A DNA stretch of 49,756 bases from Porphyromonas sp. (GTDB lineage Bacteria; Bacteroidota; Bacteroidia; Bacteroidales; Porphyromonadaceae), in assembly GCA_029983505.1 (NCBI GenBank), contig JASBZK010000014.1, forward strand, positions 1 to 49,756, read 5' to 3'. The position numbers were made by a program, and so were the translations under genes. The notes below the pieces were generated by a model that saw nothing but the letters and a program-made list of their open reading frames with translations, ran no database searches and was not told the origin of the DNA. Numbering within the stretch: position 1 is the stretch's first letter; each line of letters opens with the position of its first letter. Of the stretch, positions 18,036 to 26,301 are shown piece after piece.

Positions 18036-19793
18036 TTACTTGCGATGCATCGCCGCATGACGGGCAGAGAAGGCGCTGAGAAAGTCCCGGCTCAAGATGC
18101 CGATATCGTGCCGCTTACCCTCATTCAGGCTCTTGAGCAGAGCTCTGACGGAGGTCCCTGCATTGGGATTGGGCATATAGAAGTACCCCACGTTAAGTGC
18201 GGGATGCGCGCCGTCGTAGATGTCGGAGTACTGCACCTTCTGCAAGTAATGTACGAGGAGCATATTGTTTGCCGCAGGTTTGCCGTAAAAGAAGACCCCG
18301 TCGTCATTGACCTGCAAGAAAGAGTACCCTTCGGACGCCAGGAGCTTTTCGTACTCGTCGGTGATAAAAAGCAAGCTGCCCACGGTACGGATGGCGAGTT
18401 TGGGGTTGGGGTAAAAGAATGAGATTTCGGTGACGGAGTTCAGCATCTCAGGAGCATCGGCAGACGCTTCTGCGCCATAGAAGTAAAACATATGGTACCC
18501 GGCTTCTTCGTCCCCCTTCTGTCCCGTGGAGAAAAGTTTGAGCTGGGTGTTATTCTCCCCTTCGTACTTCCCTTCGTAGTCGAGATGTCCGCCGTGAGCG
18601 GCTTCGTAGGCATCCACGTCTTTTTCTTTTTTATCCGCCTTATTCAAGAGAGCAAGGATGTCAGCAGGACCTGCGGGGATTTTGCTGAATGTGGGCAGCT
18701 TCTCGGTCTGGGGATACTGGGGTTGGAATTTGAGGATTCCCCCGTCCGACATTCTCTGATATTGGGCGAGCATCGTCCGGTCTTTCTTCATAAAGCGCAG
18801 ATAGATGTCCGACTGCGACTCAACCTCTTCGTACCCGTTGGCCTTAAGGAGTGCAAAGTAATCTTCCATTTCGACAGGATTAGTCGGGTCATCATAGAGA
18901 AGCAACATTTGAGCCTCGGAATACTTGAGATCCGAAGGTGAGTTTTGGACGTAACTGATCAGAGGCATATAGTCACTCGTAGTTACATAGAGTGCCTGAC
19001 CGGGTGACCCTTCCGGGTTCATTTGGCTCGGAGCCTGCGGGTCGGAGTAAGATTGGAGGATATTGCCTCTGTTTTGTTCAAACGCAAAGAGGTCGACCAC
19101 CCGGTAAGGGATTTGGGGTTCGTAAGGCAGGAAATATTTGGTGATGCCCATCTGCTTCACGGACAACAGACGCTTTTCTCCCGTTGTGCCGGTCACTATG
19201 AGGTTCACTGTGCGGGCATCGTAGGACGCATTCTTGGCAGCCTCGAGATAGACGACTTCGGCGCCGTTGCCGCTCTTCACGGAGAGCCAGTTTGCCTCTT
19301 CAGGGATCGGGTCAAATGCCCAAGAAGAGCTGTTTGTGGTCACGTCAATGGTTTGGATGCCTCCATTGCTCGAAAAGACCACTTCTTCCTTGGAGAAGTC
19401 AAGGACGAAATCGGCTGAAGATTGGGTAACGGTGATTTTGGACTGATCACGACCCGAGAGGATAATCACGGAAGCACTTCTGGTGTCTCCGGACAGATTG
19501 GGCGTGACGCTCACTTCGAGGTTATTGCCGTTTTGTGACAGTCTCAGCCACGTGTTTTCGGGGACGTTTGAAATGAAACTCCACTTCGCGTTTGTATTCA
19601 CGGCGACCGTTTCGCTACCGCCGGCATTGGCAAACGACAGGTCGCTCTTGCTCACTTCAAGCGGCAGAGCCTCAATATCGTCGGATACATCTTGGCTCGG
19701 GACACACGAAGTAATCCCAAGCAGGGCACAAAGCATCATCGCGACCGAAAGCGGTCTTATGGACGAAGCGGAGAAGATTAAAGATTGTCTCAT
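18036..19793 (-). CDS. BACON-domain lipoprotein (paralogue 1)
   Basis: Predicted 585-residue lipoprotein and first gene of the four-gene surface operon. Seen: signal peptide with lipobox GITSC (Cys30), two BACON-like domains (about residues 45-130 and 135-230; strands ending KITVTQSSA and LLSVKQMG), then a unique region starting KYFLPYEPQIPYRVVDLFAFEQNRG cut here as KYFLPYEPQ, alignable with the same region of the downstream paralogue. The frame is open further upstream, but ATG 19793 directly precedes a good signal peptide. The function of the C-terminal two-thirds is unknown. A candidate promoter lies near 20026, giving a leader of about 230 bases. Confidence 0.82.
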   Translation of the reverse strand: MRQSLIFSASSIRPLSVAMMLCALLGITSCVPSQDVSDDIEALPLEVSKSDLSFANAGGSETVAVNTNAKWSFISNVPENTWLRLSQNGNNLEVSVTPNLSGDTRSASVIILSGRDQSKITVTQSSADFVLDFSKEEVVFSSNGGIQTIDVTTNSSSWAFDPIPEEANWLSVKSGNGAEVVYLEAAKNASYDARTVNLIVTGTTGEKRLLSVKQMGITKYFLPYEPQIPYRVVDLFAFEQNRGNILQSYSDPQAPSQMNPEGSPGQALYVTTSDYMPLISYVQNSPSDLKYSEAQMLLLYDDPTNPVEMEDYFALLKANGYEEVESQSDIYLRFMKKDRTMLAQYQRMSDGGILKFQPQYPQTEKLPTFSKIPAGPADILALLNKADKKEKDVDAYEAAHGGHLDYEGKYEGENNTQLKLFSTGQKGDEEAGYHMFYFYGAEASADAPEMLNSVTEISFFYPNPKLAIRTVGSLLFITDEYEKLLASEGYSFLQVNDDGVFFYGKPAANNMLLVHYLQKVQYSDIYDGAHPALNVGYFYMPNPNAGTSVRALLKSLNEGKRHDIGILSRDFLSAFSARHAAMHRK

Positions 19794-20025
19794 GCTCTTT
19801 AGTCTGTTTGTTTGTTTTATAAAAGGGTTAGTTATGACTTTGCCCGAAATATCGGTGCCACCCACAGAAAATTCCCCGAGTAGTAAAGGCTCTATCCGAC
19901 CCTCCTTCCGCTCTCACATCGCCATCAAACGGATCCCTTTCCGCTTGACCGGGAAAGACTTATGCGGTTCTGTGGTCTCAAAGACGGTTCTCTCTCTGGG
20001 TGCGCATTTCAATTTCAACACGCAA

Positions 20026-20033
20026 CAAACATA
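20026..20033 (-). promoter_or_regulatory. Candidate -7 box (TATGTTTG) for the BACON/protease operon
   Basis: Reads TATGTTTG on the minus strand, matching TAnnTTTG, preceded by a markedly A/T-rich tract (20034-20100). It would give a leader of about 230 bases before 19793. The -33 box is only T-rich. Confidence 0.45.
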
Positions 20034-20196
20034 GAAAAAATTATAGAAAAATCAGCGCATTTTAACTGCGGGTTCAATAAAAAAGTTATTTCTAAAATCA
20101 AGAAGTCACCCTCCGGAGCCCTCAGAATACCCTCCGGCAAGCCTTTCCATAAGCTTAGTCCCGCCCCCAAAAGCGCTCGGACTCAACAACAAAAAA

Positions 20197-20276
20197 GATA
20201 CGGACCGAGAATTCTTTCTTGGTCTGTACCTTTTTCTCTCCCGGTACAGACCGAAAAAACATTCTAAGCCCGTACC
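20197..20276. repeat. 80-bp four-box intergenic repeat, copy E
   Basis: Boxes start at 20197 (GATACGGACC), 20221 (GGTCTGTACC), 20243 (GGTACAGACC) and 20267 (AGCCCGTACC). Its first 35 bases are very like copy D. It lies in the 1.16-kb divergent region between the BACON operon and dnaK, which also holds a candidate ncRNA and a MITE; no protein gene is seen there. Confidence 0.86.
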
Positions 20277-20313
20277 CCACCCAATCGCCCATCCGATGGG
20301 ACATCGGAGGAGA

Positions 20314-20345
20314 TTTGGAAGTTTGGGCGGGAATGATTAACTTTG
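20314..20345 (+). promoter_or_regulatory. Consensus Bacteroidota promoter for the candidate ncRNA
   Basis: TTTG at 20314-20317 (-33) and TAACTTTG at 20338-20345 (-7), spaced 20 bp, fit the phylum's TTTG/TAnnTTTG consensus. No coding region follows before the terminator at 20574. Confidence 0.6.
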
Positions 20346-20351
20346 TGTTAC

Positions 20352-20622
20352 GAAGAAACACGGGTGAGAAACGACATTCGCGTCGGGCAAATGGGAAACT
20401 CATCAAACATATTACAAAACCGAGATTACTTGGAGCCTGTAATGACCGGCCTCGATAACCACTCTTCGGATTGGTCGTAAGCGGGAGACCCGCGCAGAGG
20501 ACTTCAAAGCGAGCTTCAGCCTCAAATCCTTATAATCGGAGTTTTGTCACTTTTCCCCGGCGCGATCTTATACGAGAGACTTTCCTTTGACCAAAAGGTC
20601 ACGGGAAAGTCTCTCCCTTTTT
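20352..20622 (+). ncRNA. Candidate structured non-coding RNA upstream of dnaK
   Basis: About 270 bases bounded by a consensus promoter (20314-20345) and a strong intrinsic terminator (20574-20622), with no convincing reading frame. Seen pairings: a closing helix 20414-20428 with 20533-20547 (ACAAAA/TTTTGT, CCGA/TCGG, TTA/TAA with small bulges); inside it CCTC 20450-20453 with GAGG 20497-20500, an ACCA/TGGT hairpin, and a GCGGG-AGA-CCCGC hairpin at 20481-20493. It does not show the signatures of tmRNA, RNase P RNA or SRP RNA. A 6S-like role is possible but not shown. Exact ends are estimates. Confidence 0.5.
20574..20622 (+). terminator. Strong intrinsic terminator of the candidate ncRNA
   Basis: Stem GAGAGACTTTCC (20574-20585) with GGAAAGTCTCTC (20604-20615), an inner GACC-AAAA-GGTC, then a CCTTTTT run. 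Since the upstream protein operon runs the other way, it can only serve a plus-strand transcript starting within this intergenic region. Confidence 0.85.
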
Positions 20623-20658
20623 GTCCGATTCGTACTGACAGAGCACGTCACCTCTGTC

Positions 20659-20837
20659 GAGACCTTTGCATAATACCTCTTCTGCTTCGTTGCTTTCGAC
20701 ATTCGGGACATGGCCAAGAGTACGGTTAGTACACTCCCGTCGCCCTCAGTCTCAGAGCCTTGCATCTGAGGCATTCTGCAAAGTCTCACACGAAAGACTG
20801 ACATCTTCCGTGTCTGAGCCCTTTTTTCAAAGGTCTC
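20659..20837. mobile_element. MITE-like element, complete copy 2 (179 bp)
   Basis: Termini GAGACCTTTG (20659-20668) and CAAAGGTCTC (20828-20837), flanked by a perfect 5-bp direct repeat CTGTC at 20654-20658 and 20838-20842. It contains the same internal inverted end (near 20768-20787), the same core (CCCGTCGCCCTCAG) and a hairpin near 20788-20814 as copy 1. No coding capacity. It sits about 120 bp before dnaK and may alter that promoter region. Confidence 0.82.
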
Positions 20838-20954
20838 CTGTCGTGTTTGACTTTTCCGCGGACCGGGGACCGCCCCTTTGGCACACCCTTTGCAAAATGG
20901 AAAGTAGAGCATTCACTCAAGAAACAATAACACATAACTACATACACTTTACAA

Positions 20955-22880
20955 ATGGGAAAGATAATAGGCATAGACTTGGGAACGACCAACTCCTGCG
21001 TTGCTGTCCTCGAAGGCAACGAACCGGTGGTCATTACCAATAGCGAAGGAAAGCGCACCACCCCGAGTGTGGTGGCATTCGTCGAAGGAGGCGAAAGAAA
21101 AGTGGGCGACCCGGCAAAGCGTCAGGCCATCACGAACCCCACAAACACGATTTACTCCATCAAACGACTGATGGGTGAAAAATACAGCGAAATCATCGGA
21201 GAAGCCGAGCACCTGCCTTACAAGGTGGTGAATGGCGAAAACGGCACCGCACGCGTCGAAATCTCCGGACGTCAGTATTCTCCGCAGGAAATTTCTGCAA
21301 TGATTCTTCAGAAAATGAAGCAGACTGCGGAAGACTATTTGGGCGAAAGCGTGACGGAAGCCGTGATCACCGTGCCGGCTTATTTCTCCGATGCACAGCG
21401 CCAAGCGACTAAGGAAGCAGGCGAAATCGCAGGTCTTACCGTGAAGCGTATCGTGAACGAACCGACGGCAGCAGCCCTCGCGTACGGTCTCGACAAGAGC
21501 AATAAGGACATGAAGATTGCCGTCTTCGACCTCGGTGGCGGTACATTCGATATCTCCATCCTCGAACTTGGGGACGGAGTCTTTGAAGTGAAGAGCACCA
21601 ATGGGGACACACACCTCGGTGGTGACGACTTCGACCGCTCGATCATCAATTGGCTCGCGGACGAATTCCAAAGCGAAGAAGGGGTAGACCTCCGTCAGGA
21701 CGCGATGGCGCTCCAGAGACTGAAAGAAGCCGCAGAAAAGGCAAAGATCGAACTCTCCAGCACCACATCCACGGAGATAAACCTTCCGTATATTATGCCC
21801 GTAGGCGGCATCCCCAAGCACCTCGTCAAGACGCTGACGAGAGCCAAGTTCGAGCAACTTGCAGACAAGTACATCCAGGCCTGCAAGGCTCCTGTGGCAC
21901 AAGCCCTCAAAGACGCAGGCATCTCGGCAAGCGAAGTGGACGAAGTCATCCTCGTGGGTGGATCCACCCGTATCCCCGCAGTCCAAGAACTCGTGGCAAA
22001 CCTCTTCGGCAAACAACCCTCCAAGGGTGTGAACCCCGATGAAGTCGTGGCCCTTGGCGCGGCCATCCAGGGGGGCGTGCTCAGCGGTGACGTCAAAGAC
22101 ATCCTCCTTCTGGATGTGACCCCGCTCTCCCTCGGTATCGAGACAATGGGTGGCGTGATGACCAAACTGATCGACGCCAACACCACGATTCCGACGAAAA
22201 AAAGTCAGATCTTCACCACCGCAGCAGACAACCAGCCGTCCGTGGAAATCCACGTACTCCAAGGCGAACGCTCGATGGCGCGCGACAATAAAACACTCGG
22301 CAAATTCAACCTCGACGGCATACCCCCCGCACAGCGCGGCGTGCCTCAGATCGAAGTCACTTTCGACATCGACGCCAACGGTATCGTGAACGTCTCCGCA
22401 AAGGACAAAGGCACCGGTAAGGAACAAAAAATCCGTATCGAAGCCTCCAGCGGACTTTCCGACCAAGAGATCCAGAGAATGAAGGCAGAAGCCGAAGCGA
22501 ACGCCGAAGCAGACAAGAAGGAACGCGAACGCATCGACAAAATCAACCAGGCCGACAGTGTCATCTTCCAGACCGAAAAGCAGCTGAAAGACCTCGGTGA
22601 CAAGATCCCCGCAGACAAGAAGAGCGAACTCGAAGCCGCTCTCGCCAAGCTCAAAGAAGCCCACAAGGCTCAGGATATCCCCGCTATCGACACCGCTATG
22701 GAAAATCTCAATAAGATTGCCCAAGCCATGTCCGAAGCGATGTACAGCCAGGCAGGCGCCCAAGGTGCGGGGAACCCCGGTGCCGAAGCAGGATTCGGCG
22801 GGAACGCCGGCAGCACGAACACCGGCTCTCAGGACTCCGGAGACGGCGTGACCGACGCAGACTTCGAAGAAGTAAAGTAA
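20955..22880 (+). CDS. dnaK: Chaperone DnaK (Hsp70)
   Basis: Predicted 641-residue cytosolic ATP-dependent chaperone working with DnaJ and GrpE. Seen: IGIDLGTTNSCVAVLEG at the N-terminus, the ATPase signatures VFDLGGGTFDISIL and VILVGGSTRIPAVQ, VNEPTAAALAYG, the linker DILLLDVTPLSLGIE near residue 390, the substrate-binding domain, the α-helical lid, a Gly/Asn/Ala-rich tail, and the terminal DADFEEVK typical of bacterial DnaK. Full length, normal for the family. dnaJ and grpE are not adjacent. No CIRCE operator is seen upstream; a terminator follows at 22926. Confidence 0.98.
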   Translation: MGKIIGIDLGTTNSCVAVLEGNEPVVITNSEGKRTTPSVVAFVEGGERKVGDPAKRQAITNPTNTIYSIKRLMGEKYSEIIGEAEHLPYKVVNGENGTARVEISGRQYSPQEISAMILQKMKQTAEDYLGESVTEAVITVPAYFSDAQRQATKEAGEIAGLTVKRIVNEPTAAALAYGLDKSNKDMKIAVFDLGGGTFDISILELGDGVFEVKSTNGDTHLGGDDFDRSIINWLADEFQSEEGVDLRQDAMALQRLKEAAEKAKIELSSTTSTEINLPYIMPVGGIPKHLVKTLTRAKFEQLADKYIQACKAPVAQALKDAGISASEVDEVILVGGSTRIPAVQELVANLFGKQPSKGVNPDEVVALGAAIQGGVLSGDVKDILLLDVTPLSLGIETMGGVMTKLIDANTTIPTKKSQIFTTAADNQPSVEIHVLQGERSMARDNKTLGKFNLDGIPPAQRGVPQIEVTFDIDANGIVNVSAKDKGTGKEQKIRIEASSGLSDQEIQRMKAEAEANAEADKKERERIDKINQADSVIFQTEKQLKDLGDKIPADKKSELEAALAKLKEAHKAQDIPAIDTAMENLNKIAQAMSEAMYSQAGAQGAGNPGAEAGFGGNAGSTNTGSQDSGDGVTDADFEEVK

Positions 22881-22925
22881 AAGAGCAGACACAAGGGGTG
22901 CCAAAGAAGCACTCCTCCGTGGATA

Positions 22926-22970
22926 AAAGATTCCGCCGAAGCACCGTCTTCGTCGGAATCTTTCTCTTTT
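22926..22970 (+). terminator. Intrinsic terminator after dnaK
   Basis: Stem AAAGATTCCGCCGAAG / CTTCGTCGGAATCTTT (one mismatch, loop CACCGT) followed by CTCTTTT, 46 bp after the dnaK stop. Confidence 0.85.
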
Positions 22971-23008
22971 ATGCCGCCGAGATGTCAAGCCGTAGGGGAG
23001 AAAAATTT

Positions 23009-23087
23009 GGTACGGACATAGAAGAAATTTTCGGTCGGACTCTTTTGTCAACTTTGGCCGTACCGGGAAGAAGCTCCGGTACGTACC
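23009..23087. repeat. 80-bp four-box intergenic repeat, copy F (79 bp)
   Basis: Boxes start at about 23009 (GGTACGGACA), 23033 (degenerate GGTCGGACTC), 23055 (TGGCCGTACC) and 23078 (GGTACGTACC). It lies between the dnaK terminator and the next terminator in the 364-bp convergent gap; nothing else is seen there. Confidence 0.75.
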
Positions 23088-23167
23088 GAAATTTTTGTCG
23101 CCCTCAAGGCAAAGTCTGGAGGCTTACACAGGAGAGGAAAAAAGAATCTCGGAGGAGGTGTAGGAAG

Positions 23168-23209
23168 AAAAAGGGTGTGCTTGAGATTTCTCTCAAACAC
23201 ACCCTTTTT
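23168..23209. terminator. Bidirectional intrinsic terminator between dnaK and the POT gene
   Basis: Hairpin AAAAAGGGTGTGCTTGAG / CTCAAACACACCCTTTTT with a 6-base loop and one mismatch. The A-run and T-run on opposite sides let it work in both directions; it lies 36 bp beyond the POT transporter's stop. Confidence 0.88.
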
Positions 23210-23244
23210 GCGGAGCCATAAGGGCCCACGTATGAGGCTCGATC

Positions 23245-25233
23245 TTACTTAGCCACTTCTTCCAGTTTCTTCATAATGGAGAAAATGAAGACAGCCGAGA
23301 TGAGACAGCAGACGATAAGGATACCCCAGAACGCATAGAGCGGGAGCTTTTCCCAGAAAGAACCCATAATGCCCACGAGGTAGTTGCCGCCAGCCGTCGC
23401 AGCAAGCCAACCGCCTTGCATCAAACCGGAGTACTTGGGCGGAGCTACCTTAGAGACGAAGGAGAGACCCATCGGACTGAGGAAGAGCTCTGCAATGGTG
23501 AGTACGAAATAGGTGCTGATGAGCCAGTAAGGCGACACCAGACTGGGGCTTGGGTTACCGCCGAGGGTGCCGGGTGCGGGGAGGTTCATCGAGCCCAAGA
23601 GAAGCACCAGGAAGCCGAGAGCGGCGAGGATCATACCGATACCGATTTTACGCGGAGCACTGGGCTCTTTGCCTCTCTTGCCAAGGTAGGTGAAGATGCC
23701 TACGATAATCGGGGTGAGGAGTATGATGAAGAAGGGGTTAAACTGCTGGAAGATCTGCGGGGTGATGTTGACAAGTCCTTCGCCGATGCTCTTAATATCC
23801 GTAGTGTAACCCACCCCGATGCCGATGATACCGAGGATGGCAAGGACACCGCCGACGATGGGATTCTTCTTGGAGCCGAGTACGCCGAAGAGTGCGGTAA
23901 GGATACCGTACACGAAGCAGATGAAAGAGAGGAGCATAAAGAGCGAGAAGGGGATATAGCCCATCGCGTCCACCTTATTCATCGTATAGTCTCGGGCGAA
24001 GAACGTCATCGTCAGACCATTCTGATGGAAGGACATCCAGAAGAAGATCACGACCACGAAGACGAGACCGAGAGCGAGGAGGCGCTTCTTCTCTTCTTCT
24101 TTGCTCATTTCGACGAGTTGGGTACCGCCGGCGCTTGCGGCCTTGGCAGCTTGGGCGGCCGTCACGTCAGCGTACTTCCAAGTGCGACGGAAGACGAGGA
24201 AGATGATCGTGGAGATGATGAGTGAGATGCAGGCCACGAAGAAAGCGGTGCTGTAGGACTTCGTAAGCGTGGTCGTCACGTAGTGCTTACCGAAGTTGCG
24301 GCTGAAGTCGCCTTCGCCCGTCTCCGGGATGAGACTTGCGTCGGGCGTGGCGGCCAATACGCGCGTTTTGATTTCCTCCTGCTTGGCGGCGTCTTCGGGC
24401 AGACGGCTCGACATCAGCGCGTAGTCTGCGTCAGAAACGGCTGCGGGGTCGTCTGCGGCGATTTTGCCGTTCTTGGTGAGCTGATTGAGGGCAGCGAGCT
24501 TAAGATTGAGGAGCACAGAGGCTTCTTCCTCCGGGTACATCACGCCCTGTTTTTTCTTTTCGTCGGTCACCAGTTTGGTCTGCTCCTCTGCGGAGAGATT
24601 GACCCACTTGTCGGCGTTTGCCGTCTGCACCTGAGTAAGGAAAGCTTCCGGCGTGATGACGGTGTCGTTGAGCTTATTGTAGTTGGAAGGGATGGATGCG
24701 TCGTAGACGTAGCCCTCTTTGCCGAGGAAGGAGTTCGTGATGTAGTTGCCCATACTCGGCGCGAAGAAGGCACCGATATTGATGAACATATAGAAGATAG
24801 AGAACGCTATGTCCCTATTCTTCGAGAAACGGGGGTCGTCATAGAGCCGTCCCACGAGCGCCTGGAGGTTCCCTTTGAAGAAGCCTGTCCCCACCGAGAT
24901 GACGAAGAGGGAAAGGAGCATAAAAAGGAGCCCCGTGGTTCCGTTGCCCATAGGCAACCCGAGGATGCCGTAGCCGACGAACATAATCACGATGCCCATC
25001 AGGACGGTTTTGCCGTAGCCGAGCCACTTGTCGGCGACGATGCCGCCGAGGACGGGCAGTAGGTAAATAAGTGCAAGGAAGATGCTGTATATCTGGCTCG
25101 TGGCTCCGGATCCGAGGCCGAATTTTGCCTGAATATACAGCGTCAGGATGGCGATCATGGTGTAGTACCCGAATCGCTCACCCATGTTCGATAGGGCCAA
25201 TACAATCAGCCCTGACGGATGGTTTTTTGCCAT
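23245..25233 (-). CDS. POT-family proton-dependent oligopeptide transporter
   Basis: Predicted 662-residue inner-membrane protein of the major-facilitator superfamily, taking up di- and tripeptides with protons. Seen: SNMGERFGYYTM in TM1, GGIVADKWLGYGKT between TM2 and TM3, GTGFFKGN, and about 12-14 hydrophobic segments. It is longer than usual POTs (about 500): a hydrophilic insertion of about 120 residues lies at about 175-310, between membrane segments. In TM1 the usual ExxERFxYY motif reads NxxERFGYY, the first Glu being Asn. It would import the products of secreted peptidases such as the one at 9528. A candidate promoter is at 25347. Confidence 0.92.
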   Translation of the reverse strand: MAKNHPSGLIVLALSNMGERFGYYTMIAILTLYIQAKFGLGSGATSQIYSIFLALIYLLPVLGGIVADKWLGYGKTVLMGIVIMFVGYGILGLPMGNGTTGLLFMLLSLFVISVGTGFFKGNLQALVGRLYDDPRFSKNRDIAFSIFYMFINIGAFFAPSMGNYITNSFLGKEGYVYDASIPSNYNKLNDTVITPEAFLTQVQTANADKWVNLSAEEQTKLVTDEKKKQGVMYPEEEASVLLNLKLAALNQLTKNGKIAADDPAAVSDADYALMSSRLPEDAAKQEEIKTRVLAATPDASLIPETGEGDFSRNFGKHYVTTTLTKSYSTAFFVACISLIISTIIFLVFRRTWKYADVTAAQAAKAASAGGTQLVEMSKEEEKKRLLALGLVFVVVIFFWMSFHQNGLTMTFFARDYTMNKVDAMGYIPFSLFMLLSFICFVYGILTALFGVLGSKKNPIVGGVLAILGIIGIGVGYTTDIKSIGEGLVNITPQIFQQFNPFFIILLTPIIVGIFTYLGKRGKEPSAPRKIGIGMILAALGFLVLLLGSMNLPAPGTLGGNPSPSLVSPYWLISTYFVLTIAELFLSPMGLSFVSKVAPPKYSGLMQGGWLAATAGGNYLVGIMGSFWEKLPLYAFWGILIVCCLISAVFIFSIMKKLEEVAK

Positions 25234-25346
25234 ATAAGAAGCTTTATAGAGGTGTTATTGAATGATTAAGTCTCACTTTAATTTCTGAGGAAGCAGGTCT
25301 TCCGGTGAGCGTACTCTTCTCTTGGGTGGTTCGGACGCTCAGGAGA

Positions 25347-25354
25347 CAAATTTA
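25347..25354 (-). promoter_or_regulatory. Candidate -7 box (TAAATTTG) for the POT gene
   Basis: Reads TAAATTTG on the minus strand, a TAnnTTTG match, with an A-rich stretch upstream; leader of about 105 bases to 25233. The -33 box is not clear. Confidence 0.5.
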
Positions 25355-25405
25355 CGCTTTTTTTCTTAAAGTGTGACTTTTGTATTTCGGCTCCTCCGGT
25401 TTTTA

Positions 25406-25485
25406 GATACAGGCCAAGCGTCTTTCGTCGGTCTGTACCTTTTGCTCGCGTGGTACGTACCGGGAGTTTCCTCTCGGTACGGCCG
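25406..25485. repeat. 80-bp four-box intergenic repeat, copy G
   Basis: Boxes start at 25406 (GATACAGGCC), 25430 (GGTCTGTACC), 25452 (GGTACGTACC) and 25476 (GGTACGGCCG). It lies between pabC and the POT promoter, in codirectional minus-strand genes. Confidence 0.86.
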
Positions 25486-25508
25486 AAATTTTCCCCGCAC
25501 CTAAGCGC

Positions 25509-26300
25509 CTATTCTGCAGGCGGTATGGTCGGGTCCAACGTGCGGGCTACGTCCAGAATCCTGTGGTAGAGAGGGGGGACACCGAGCGCTACGCCGTCGA
25601 TCTCCGAGACGCGCTCCATCGGGATGAGCGAATTGGAGACAAAGGCGCCGTCCATCCCGCCGATCTCTTCGGAGAAAAGGATACGGCGCTCCTCCACTTC
25701 GATGCCTGCACTGCGGAGCGCGTCCGTGAGGACTCCGCGGAAGACACCGGGCAGCAGCCCTTCGGAGGGCGGAGGAGTGAGGACTTTGTCCCCTTTGATG
25801 AAGAAGAAGTTGGTGAACGTCCCCTCCGTCACGCCCCCGAACTGGTTCAGAAAAAGCACTTCGTCGAACCCCTTCTCCCGCGCACGCTTGTGGGTGAGGT
25901 AATTGAGGAGGTAGTTGCAGGTCTTGAAGTGGTTGAGGGGATTATAGGCATCCCGTAGGGCAGGGACCGATGCCGTGACCTTCAGACCGAGCTCCCGGTA
26001 GGGGTTGTGGTTGCGGACTTCGCTCGAGACGAGAATGTTGTAGCCGTTTGGGGCATCGGCGACGGTGAGGCTGATGGTGTTATTGCCCTGGATGGGAAGT
26101 GAGGCGATTTCGTCGAGGATGTGCTCATAAAGCCCGGGTGCCTGTATGCCCACGAAGTCGACCCCACGAATGAGCCGCTCGAGGTGCAGGCGGAGAAACT
26201 GCGGCTTCCCGTCGATGACTTTGATGGTCTCGAAGAGCCCCATACCGTACTTTACGCCTCTGTCGGGAGGGTTATTCCAAGTCGCTTTTCGTCTGATCAT
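25509..26300 (-). CDS. pabC: Aminodeoxychorismate lyase-like PLP enzyme (class IV)
   Basis: Predicted 263-residue fold-type IV PLP enzyme. In the folate pathway PabC turns 4-amino-4-deoxychorismate into 4-aminobenzoate and pyruvate. Seen: KYGMGLFETIKVIDG at the N-terminus, the segment FKTCNYLLNYLTHKRAREKGFDEVLF with the likely PLP Lys, VTEGTFTNFFFI, LLPGVFRGVL and VSNSLIPMERVSEIDG. The family also holds branched-chain and D-amino-acid aminotransferases, but its place 1 bp after pabB makes the lyase role the best reading. Last gene of pabA-pabB-pabC. Confidence 0.85.
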   Translation of the reverse strand: MIRRKATWNNPPDRGVKYGMGLFETIKVIDGKPQFLRLHLERLIRGVDFVGIQAPGLYEHILDEIASLPIQGNNTISLTVADAPNGYNILVSSEVRNHNPYRELGLKVTASVPALRDAYNPLNHFKTCNYLLNYLTHKRAREKGFDEVLFLNQFGGVTEGTFTNFFFIKGDKVLTPPPSEGLLPGVFRGVLTDALRSAGIEVEERRILFSEEIGGMDGAFVSNSLIPMERVSEIDGVALGVPPLYHRILDVARTLDPTIPPAE

Positions 26301-26301
26301 A

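Noticed and set aside
20197..20458. Small protein frame over repeat copy E
   Set aside because: It runs through the repeat and the ncRNA promoter, lacks any recognised motif and has no conserved start.
20949..23051. Long open frame antisense to dnaK
   Set aside because: dnaK is certain from its motifs; the antisense frame has no recognised domain and reflects strong third-position G/C bias.
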